From Pontibacterium sinense (lineage in GTDB: Bacteria > Pseudomonadota > Gammaproteobacteria > Pseudomonadales > Balneatricaceae): a stretch of 64,000 bases of DNA. Under the pieces are notes generated by a model that did not search any database, was not told the origin of the DNA, and saw only the letters and a list, made by a program, of their open reading frames with translations. Below, piece after piece: positions 59,166-64,000 of this stretch. The DNA lies in NCBI RefSeq assembly GCF_015209595.1, contig NZ_JADEYS010000003.1, positions 210,600 through 274,599 of the forward strand, written 5' to 3'. A program made the position numbers and the translations under genes. Each line of letters begins with the position of its first letter. The first letter of the stretch is position 1.

Positions 59166-59200
59166 AAAAGGGGCTGTATTGAACATACAGCCCCTTTTTT
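59166..59200 (+). terminator. Intrinsic terminator of the dmp operon
   Basis: A 10-bp stem (GGGGCTGTAT / ATACAGCCCC) with a 5-base loop, extended by A-T pairs, is followed by six T residues just after dmpI. Confidence 0.93.
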
Positions 59201-59236
59201 ATGCGGAAAACTGGGTGAGTTCTCAGGACAGCAGAC

Positions 59237-59851
59237 TCAGGACAACAGATGTTGAGGGGCGGTTGCCCGATAACTTGGACGGCTTTTCATACGTTCAAAC
59301 CATGACCGCAAATTACTGAAGCGATCAGGAATTTCAACGCCATAGGCCTCTGCCAGCCCAAAGCGGGCCGTCAGCGCGCACTCGGGTAACGAGTAGCTGT
59401 CTGCAAAAAACGTCTTGCCGCCCAGTTGGCCAGATAAATAGTCCAGGGCTGTTTCGAACTGTGCAATCCCTTGCTCAATACGTTTGTGATCCCTGTCGGC
59501 TTCAGCGTTGCCGCGCTTTTCGAAGATCACTTCGCGTAAGCCGGCGCCGATTACCCCGTCACTGTAACTGTTGATCAGACGCGCAGTGACACGTTGAGTC
59601 GGATCCTCTGGCAGTAAGGTTTCGCTGAGATCGTTCAGGTATTCCAGAATAACGTTGGACTCGTAGATGACAATATCGCCGTTGACGAGCACAGGGACCG
59701 TTTTGCGTGGTGTCAGAGACTGCCATGTTTCACGGGTTTCCGGTGCCAGTGAGTCGATATGCTCAACGGTCAGCCCCTGTTCAAAAAGCGCCAAACGTAT
59801 TTTCCAGCAAAACGGACATTCCGGTTTGTCGTACAGGCGTATTACAGTCAT
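59237..59851 (-). CDS. Glutathione S-transferase family protein
   Basis: This 204-residue protein has the two-domain GST form. The N-terminal thioredoxin-like part begins MTVIRLYDKPECPFCWKI with a glutaredoxin-like CPFC (residues 12-15), then VPVLVNGDIVIYESNVILEYLND for glutathione binding; the helical half follows. The substrate is unknown. The ATG at 59851 has a GAGGAAC site; a TTG 18 bases upstream in frame is less likely. It lies downstream of the HCCA isomerase-like gene on the same strand and converges with the phenol operon, which suggests a role in removing reactive intermediates (inference). Confidence 0.88.
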   Translation of the reverse strand: MTVIRLYDKPECPFCWKIRLALFEQGLTVEHIDSLAPETRETWQSLTPRKTVPVLVNGDIVIYESNVILEYLNDLSETLLPEDPTQRVTARLINSYSDGVIGAGLREVIFEKRGNAEADRDHKRIEQGIAQFETALDYLSGQLGGKTFFADSYSLPECALTARFGLAEAYGVEIPDRFSNLRSWFERMKSRPSYRATAPQHLLS

Positions 59852-59902
59852 ACATAGTTCCTCAATCAAATGGGAGGAGATTCGAAGGGATCCAGATGTC
59901 TG

Positions 59903-60496
59903 TTAACAACGAGATGCGCGCAGTTCTCGTAGCTCATCCAGTACGAAATCGTTTCGGTCCTGTCCCCAGAAAATCTGTTCGCCAATCACAAAGGTGGGCA
60001 CGCCAATCACCCCCAGTGTTGCTGCTTCTTCGGCGTTGCGTTCTAACTGGACGGCATAGGTGGTGCTGTCTAATGCTGCGGAGAGTTCATCGCGATTGAG
60101 TCCGATCAGCTCACCAACGGTCAGCAAGACCTTAGGATCACCAATGTCTTGTCCTTCTGCCCACTCTTTACGCATAACTTCAATGAGATAGGGGCGTAGT
60201 AGGCCTTTCTCTTCTGCCAATAGAGAACCAATACCGGCCAGAGTCGGGTCTGTCGTCGGCGGTGGAGGGGTGAGAGGAATACCCAGGCGTTTAGTAAACC
60301 GGGCAATGTCCTGACGCGCCAGCGGCATTTTGTTTTTAGCGCGATCCGGGGAGGAGCGTAGATCCCAGCTGCCCACCGGACGCCAGATCAGGTTGGTGTT
60401 GAACTCATCAACGATAGGCCAGAGTGTTTTGCTGGCAAGGTAGCAGTAGGGGCTGCGGAAATTAAAGAACAGCTTAACGTCTATAGGGTTCGTCAT
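59903..60496 (-). CDS. DsbA-like protein, HCCA isomerase / kappa-class GST family
   Basis: This 197-residue protein has the DsbA fold of 2-hydroxychromene-2-carboxylate isomerases and kappa GSTs. It shows FFNFRSPYCYLAS, where Ser15 fits the glutathione-activating serine in place of a CxxC pair, and the cis-Pro motif GVIGVPTFVIG followed by FWGQDR. HCCA isomerases act in naphthalene breakdown; here no naphthalene genes are visible, so the substrate is open. The ATG at 60496 has a GAGGAGAC site. It diverges from the LysR gene and precedes the GST gene. Confidence 0.85.
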   Translation of the reverse strand: MTNPIDVKLFFNFRSPYCYLASKTLWPIVDEFNTNLIWRPVGSWDLRSSPDRAKNKMPLARQDIARFTKRLGIPLTPPPPTTDPTLAGIGSLLAEEKGLLRPYLIEVMRKEWAEGQDIGDPKVLLTVGELIGLNRDELSAALDSTTYAVQLERNAEEAATLGVIGVPTFVIGEQIFWGQDRNDFVLDELRELRASRC

Positions 60497-60574
60497 CGTC
60501 AGTCTCCTCAGGATCATTAGTCACAAGAGTAGCCTGTGTGCTATTTTTCGATAAGTGTCAAAGCTGTCATATAA

Positions 60575-60603
60575 CCTGTGAACTAGGTTCATAGGTTCAT
60601 AGG
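60575..60603. promoter_or_regulatory. Inverted and direct repeats in the LysR divergent promoter region
   Basis: CCTGTGAAC and GTTCATAGG form an inverted repeat with a TAG centre (60575-60595, 8 of 9 pairs). The right arm is repeated in tandem (AGGTTCAT at 60585 and 60593, with AGGT again at 60601). The site lies 13-41 bases before the LysR start and is a likely operator for that regulator. Confidence 0.5.
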
Positions 60604-60615
60604 TGGAGAGGTGCG

Positions 60616-61515
60616 TTGGATAAGCTGAGTGAAATGCAGGTGTTTGTGGCGGCGGTCCGGTCTGGCAGTTTTTCTGCTGCGGGTCGTCAGTTGGAGCTGT
60701 CCCCCTCGGCAGTGAGTAAACTGATTTCACGTATGGAGTCCCGGTTGGGTGTGCGTTTGTTGAATCGCACAACACGGACACTTAGCCTGACGGAAGGCGG
60801 GCAGGTTTATTTTCAACGCTGTCTTGAGATCATTCATGATGTCGAATCAGCTGAAGATGCCCTCAGTGGATTCGGTCAGGTTCCCAAAGGAACATTGCGC
60901 ATCAACAGCTCAGCGGGTTTCGCCCGCCATCAGCTGATCCCACAGTTGTCCGAATTTCAGATGACGTATCCGGAAATTGATATCGAATTACAGTTGAGTG
61001 GTTTATCCGTTGACCTGATCGGTGAGCGGGTTGATGTGGCGATTCGTTTAGGATCGTTGGAAGACACCAGTCTGGTAGCGCGGAAGTTGGGGGAGAGCCA
61101 GCGGATTGTGTGTGCCAGTCCCACGTATCTGGAAAAGTACGGTCAGCCGCAAACACCTGATGAACTAAAGCAGCATCAATGTCTGCGTTTATCTACGAGT
61201 GACTCTTTCAATCATTGGCACTTTAACCGTCAGGGTGTGAGTGAAGTGATCGATATTGACCGTGGGTTTGTGACGGACAATGTAGAAGCGTTGCATGAAT
61301 ACGCGCGGATGGGTGGCGGAATCGCGCGGTTGTCGAGTTTTATGGTGGCGGGTGATATTGAGGCGGGTCGTCTGATTCCGTTGTTGAGACACTATGATAT
61401 CGATAAGCAGCAGATCCACGTGCTCTACACCCACCGCAAGTATCTACCGGCCAAAATCCGCGTGTTTGTCGATTTTCTGTTGCAGAAATTTGTGCCTACC
61501 GCGCCCTGGACTTGA
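60616..61515 (+). CDS. LysR-family transcriptional regulator
   Basis: This 299-residue regulator has an N-terminal winged HTH (FVAAVRSGSFSAAGRQLELSPSAVSKLISRMESRLGVRLLNRTTR, residues about 8-53) and a periplasmic-binding-like effector domain. The start is a TTG at 60616, preceded by GGTGGAGAG. Its pattern (LNRTTRTLSLTEGGQVYFQRC, and DVAIRLGSLEDTSLVARKL) puts it with the CrgA/AaeR-like regulators. It diverges from the isomerase-GST pair and probably controls it. Confidence 0.93.
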   Translation: MDKLSEMQVFVAAVRSGSFSAAGRQLELSPSAVSKLISRMESRLGVRLLNRTTRTLSLTEGGQVYFQRCLEIIHDVESAEDALSGFGQVPKGTLRINSSAGFARHQLIPQLSEFQMTYPEIDIELQLSGLSVDLIGERVDVAIRLGSLEDTSLVARKLGESQRIVCASPTYLEKYGQPQTPDELKQHQCLRLSTSDSFNHWHFNRQGVSEVIDIDRGFVTDNVEALHEYARMGGGIARLSSFMVAGDIEAGRLIPLLRHYDIDKQQIHVLYTHRKYLPAKIRVFVDFLLQKFVPTAPWT

Positions 61516-61530
61516 GTGTTTGTCCGGTTT

Positions 61531-61606
61531 TTCATGATTTGCTCAATAGCTTTACCGATTGATGATTTGCTTAAGGCTTATGCCGATTGCTTTACGATTT
61601 CATCAA
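61531..61606. promoter_or_regulatory. Three repeated candidate activator sites before the second sigma-54 promoter
   Basis: TTCATGATTTGCTCAA (61531), TTGATGATTTGCTTAA (61559) and TTTACGATTTCATCAA (61591) are related 16-base sites 28 and 32 bases apart. Each agrees with the DmpR/XylR site pattern (TTGAT, then ATCAA) at about 10 to 12 of 16 bases. They lie 140-215 bases before the -24 element, the usual enhancer distance. The 305-base gap 61516-61820 holds these and the promoter, and no gene. Confidence 0.5.
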
Positions 61607-61746
61607 TTTTCCTCATAAACCCCACGGATATAGATTTTTCCTTTCCGATTTTGATTCCTTCTCCAAAATAATCTTTTTCTTCTGAAGCCTGTAATTACGC
61701 ATGGTTCAGCGCTTTTTTAAAGCAATCAGTCAATAAGATTGAGAAC

Positions 61747-61762
61747 TGGCACGGCCGTTGCT
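61747..61762 (+). promoter_or_regulatory. Perfect sigma-54 promoter before the YCF48-RND genes
   Basis: TGGCACGGCCGTTGCT matches the sigma-54 consensus at every conserved base with exact spacing. The first start codon follows 58 bases later. Confidence 0.92.
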
Positions 61763-61820
61763 CTTACCTGTTTGAGTAGGTGTGTTTACACCGCAATCAA
61801 GACTTTTGGTGAAGTAAGCG

Positions 61821-62834
61821 ATGACGTCAATAATTAGAAAAAAACGCGTCGAAGCCGTGGACCGTTCAGTTGTTTCTCCACACGCTTCCTGCGCAAAACC
61901 TGTTAAAGGATTTCTGGCTGTAGCGCTTTTGCCGCTGGCTCTGACCGGCTGTGAAGCGCCTCTTGATCTTCAGGGTGTTGATAAAGAGCTGGAGAAGTCC
62001 GTACGTCGTACCGATCAGTTTCAGGCTGTTGCTGCAAACGATTCCACCGTATTGACGGTCGGCAGCGATGGTATTGTTCTTACCAGCCCTCGTAACAATA
62101 TCAGCTGGACCCGCCAGCTGATCGAATCCCAGCCAAGCCTTGTTGATGTTGAATCCTGCCCGGATCAGAGCTTTGCCGCGTTAGGCATGGACGGACAGGT
62201 TTGGTTTTCTGATGCCAAAGGTGAAAACTGGACGCCATCACCGATTGGTACGCAAGAAAACGTACTGTCACTCGCCTGTGGTCCGGATAACAGTATCTGG
62301 GTAACGGCTAGCTTCTCAACCATCATCAACAGTAAAGATAAAGGTGCCAGCTGGAGTGAGATCACTCTGGAAGAGGATTCTCAGCTGACCGACGTTAAAT
62401 TTATTGATGAAAACACGCTGGTGATTGCTGGTGAGTTTGGTTTGGTGGTAAAGAGTACGGACGGTGGCGACACCTGGTCAGCACCAGAATATATGCCAAA
62501 CGATTTTTACCCACAGGGTATTCACTTTGCTAGCGCCAACGAAGGTTGGGCTGCGGGCCTGAGTGGACAGATCCTTCATACCACGGATGGTGGCCTGAGC
62601 TGGCAACAGCAAACAACACCAACTGAATCTCCTCTTTATAGCTTCCATGCACTGGGCGAACGTCTGTTTGTGATGGGTGATCACGGCAACGTACTTGAGC
62701 TTAACGGTCAGGGCTGGAAACGCATTGATGCGCCAAAAATCCCGGTATACCTGCGCGATGCCGAAGCTTTGAGTGACAAGCAATTGCTGGTCGCTGGCGG
62801 CTGGGGCTCGCTGTTTACCGTCGACGTTCAATAA
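61821..62834 (+). CDS. YCF48-type beta-propeller lipoprotein
   Basis: This 337-residue protein has a long basic N-terminus, a hydrophobic signal (about 30-43) and a lipobox LTGC (Cys44), so it is probably a lipoprotein outside the cytoplasmic membrane. It then has about six propeller repeats with a conserved D-G-G-x-x-W theme, for example VKSTDGGDTWSAP and LHTTDGGLSWQQQ. These are BNR/YCF48 (PSII assembly factor-like) repeats. Its job is unknown. It is 21 bases ahead of an RND exporter gene and shares its sigma-54 promoter, so it may be an envelope partner of that exporter. Confidence 0.85.
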   Translation: MTSIIRKKRVEAVDRSVVSPHASCAKPVKGFLAVALLPLALTGCEAPLDLQGVDKELEKSVRRTDQFQAVAANDSTVLTVGSDGIVLTSPRNNISWTRQLIESQPSLVDVESCPDQSFAALGMDGQVWFSDAKGENWTPSPIGTQENVLSLACGPDNSIWVTASFSTIINSKDKGASWSEITLEEDSQLTDVKFIDENTLVIAGEFGLVVKSTDGGDTWSAPEYMPNDFYPQGIHFASANEGWAAGLSGQILHTTDGGLSWQQQTTPTESPLYSFHALGERLFVMGDHGNVLELNGQGWKRIDAPKIPVYLRDAEALSDKQLLVAGGWGSLFTVDVQ

Positions 62835-62855
62835 TAATTACAGGTCTGAAGCATC

Positions 62856-64000
62856 ATGGATAAAAAGTCTGCAGACGCTCACAAGGCGACGCACTTTCTA
62901 CATAATCTGGATGAGTCGGTATTCCGTCATCCTAAATCGATTCTGGGCATCATTCTGGCGATCACATTGTTCTTCGCCTACCAGATCCCCAGCGTCAAGA
63001 TGTACTCCGACTTTGCGGATCTGTTGCCGCAGAGCCATCCGTATATTGAACTGCATAACGAGATTAAGTCCTCCTTTGGCGGCGCCAACGTCATCATCGT
63101 TGGGGTCGAGGTGGAAGAGGGTGATATCTTCAGCAATGAAGCACTGGCCAAGATCCACCGCATGACGCTGGCGGTCGACAGCCTGCCGGGCATCAACCAT
63201 AACCTGGTGTCGAGTGTGACCCACCGTAACTCGCGTAAGGTGTGGATGACGCCGGAAGGCAACGTCAACTCCAAGTCCTACTACGACCCGCAGGGCGGGG
63301 AGATGGATGCGGCCGCGCTGGAGAAGTTACGCGGTGATGTGACCGCCGATCCTCGTGTCTACGGCCCACTGGTGTCGCCGGATATGAAGATGGCGCTGAT
63401 CAAGGCGCAGCTCAACGAAGGTCAGCTGGATTACGAGAAGACCTTTGATGAGATCCAGAAGATGCGTGCGGATGAAGCCGTTGCCGGGATCAAGATTCAT
63501 GTGACCGGTCAGCCGATGCTGGTGGGCTGGGCCTATCAGTATCTGGATCAGATCATTGAGATCTTCCTGTTTACCGCGCTGATCATGATCGCACTGCTGA
63601 TCTTCTACTTCCGTAAAGCCTACGGTGTCCTGATTCCGCTGGGTGCGGTGATCGTCTCCTCGATCTGGGGCATCGGCATCATCTCCCTGTTCGGTTACAA
63701 CCTCGACCCGCTGGGTCTGGTGATTCCGTTCCTGATCTCGGCGCGGGCCATGTCGCACGGGATTCAGATCGTGGAGCGTTACTATCTGGAGCTGAACGAC
63801 CACGCGGATCATCATCTGGCAGCACGCACTACCTTCGAGAGTTTGTTCCGTCCGGGCAGTTTAGGTGTGGTCTCTGATGCGATCGGTCTGTTGCTGATTG
63901 CGATCGGTTCGATCCCACTCAATACCAAGCTGGCGCACTACGCCTCCCTGTGGGCACTGACCATCATCATTACCGTGTTGCTGGCGGTACCGCTGCTGTT
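62856..64000 (+). CDS. RND/MMPL-family exporter, N-terminal part (3' end outside window)
   Basis: The first 381 residues are visible and the frame is still open at the window end. After a cytoplasmic N-terminus comes one membrane helix (about 27-45), then a large periplasmic loop opening with YSDFADLLPQSHPYIELHNEI, which is the entry pattern of MMPL-type RND exporters for lipids and hydrophobic compounds. From about residue 228 several helices follow, with LVIPFLISARAMSHGIQIVERYY as the typical helix-4 motif of the family. The substrate is unknown. The gene follows the YCF48 lipoprotein gene directly. Confidence 0.88.
   Translation, partial: MDKKSADAHKATHFLHNLDESVFRHPKSILGIILAITLFFAYQIPSVKMYSDFADLLPQSHPYIELHNEIKSSFGGANVIIVGVEVEEGDIFSNEALAKIHRMTLAVDSLPGINHNLVSSVTHRNSRKVWMTPEGNVNSKSYYDPQGGEMDAAALEKLRGDVTADPRVYGPLVSPDMKMALIKAQLNEGQLDYEKTFDEIQKMRADEAVAGIKIHVTGQPMLVGWAYQYLDQIIEIFLFTALIMIALLIFYFRKAYGVLIPLGAVIVSSIWGIGIISLFGYNLDPLGLVIPFLISARAMSHGIQIVERYYLELNDHADHHLAARTTFESLFRPGSLGVVSDAIGLLLIAIGSIPLNTKLAHYASLWALTIIITVLLAVPLL

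Overview
The window looks like a chromosome segment of a marine-type gammaproteobacterium, probably near the Oceanospirillales (Marinobacterium, Neptunomonas and Amphritea are plausible relatives). This rests on gene order and protein character (petBC-sspAB, rsmI beside lpoA-yraN-diaA-dolP, rnpB then the dcw cluster, secA-argJ, pilABCD-coaE-yacG). No database comparison was possible.

Layout. 1-2.7 kb: end of the cytochrome bc1 operon (petB partial, petC), then sspA and sspB. 2.7-7.0 kb: minus-strand lpoA-yraN-diaA-dolP with rsmI diverging from lpoA, followed by the RNase P RNA gene. 7.6-25.6 kb: a complete division and cell-wall (dcw) cluster from mraZ to lpxC, with a sigma-70 promoter and an MraZ box at its head; then secA, argJ and a Nudix-ThiE fusion. 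30.8-36.3 kb: the type IV pilus genes pilB, pilC and pilD with coaE and yacG on the minus strand, and the pilin gene pilA diverging. 36.3-38.4 kb: a palindromic repeat (REP) array with its RAYT transposase. 38.4-45.1 kb: nadC, ampD, a Fur-type iron(III) ABC transporter split into fbpC and fbpAB, and rsmE.

45.2-59.2 kb is a catabolic island: a DmpR/MopR-type phenol sensor and, divergently, a full multicomponent phenol hydroxylase (dmpKLMNOP), ferredoxin dmpQ, catechol 2,3-dioxygenase dmpB and the oxalocrotonate branch of the meta pathway (dmpC, E, F, G, H, I). The hydrolase dmpD is missing; the place where it normally sits holds palindromic repeats. Phenol would be hydroxylated to catechol, cleaved to 2-hydroxymuconate semialdehyde, and converted to pyruvate and acetyl-CoA. 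A textbook sigma-54 promoter with an inverted-repeat activator site lies before dmpK.

59.2-64 kb: a glutathione S-transferase and a DsbA/HCCA-isomerase-like gene divergent from a LysR regulator, then a YCF48-type beta-propeller lipoprotein and an RND/MMPL exporter cut by the window end. This last pair has its own perfect sigma-54 promoter with three upstream repeats, which suggests inducible export or envelope functions tied to the aromatic-degradation programme. That link is the most interesting open question here.
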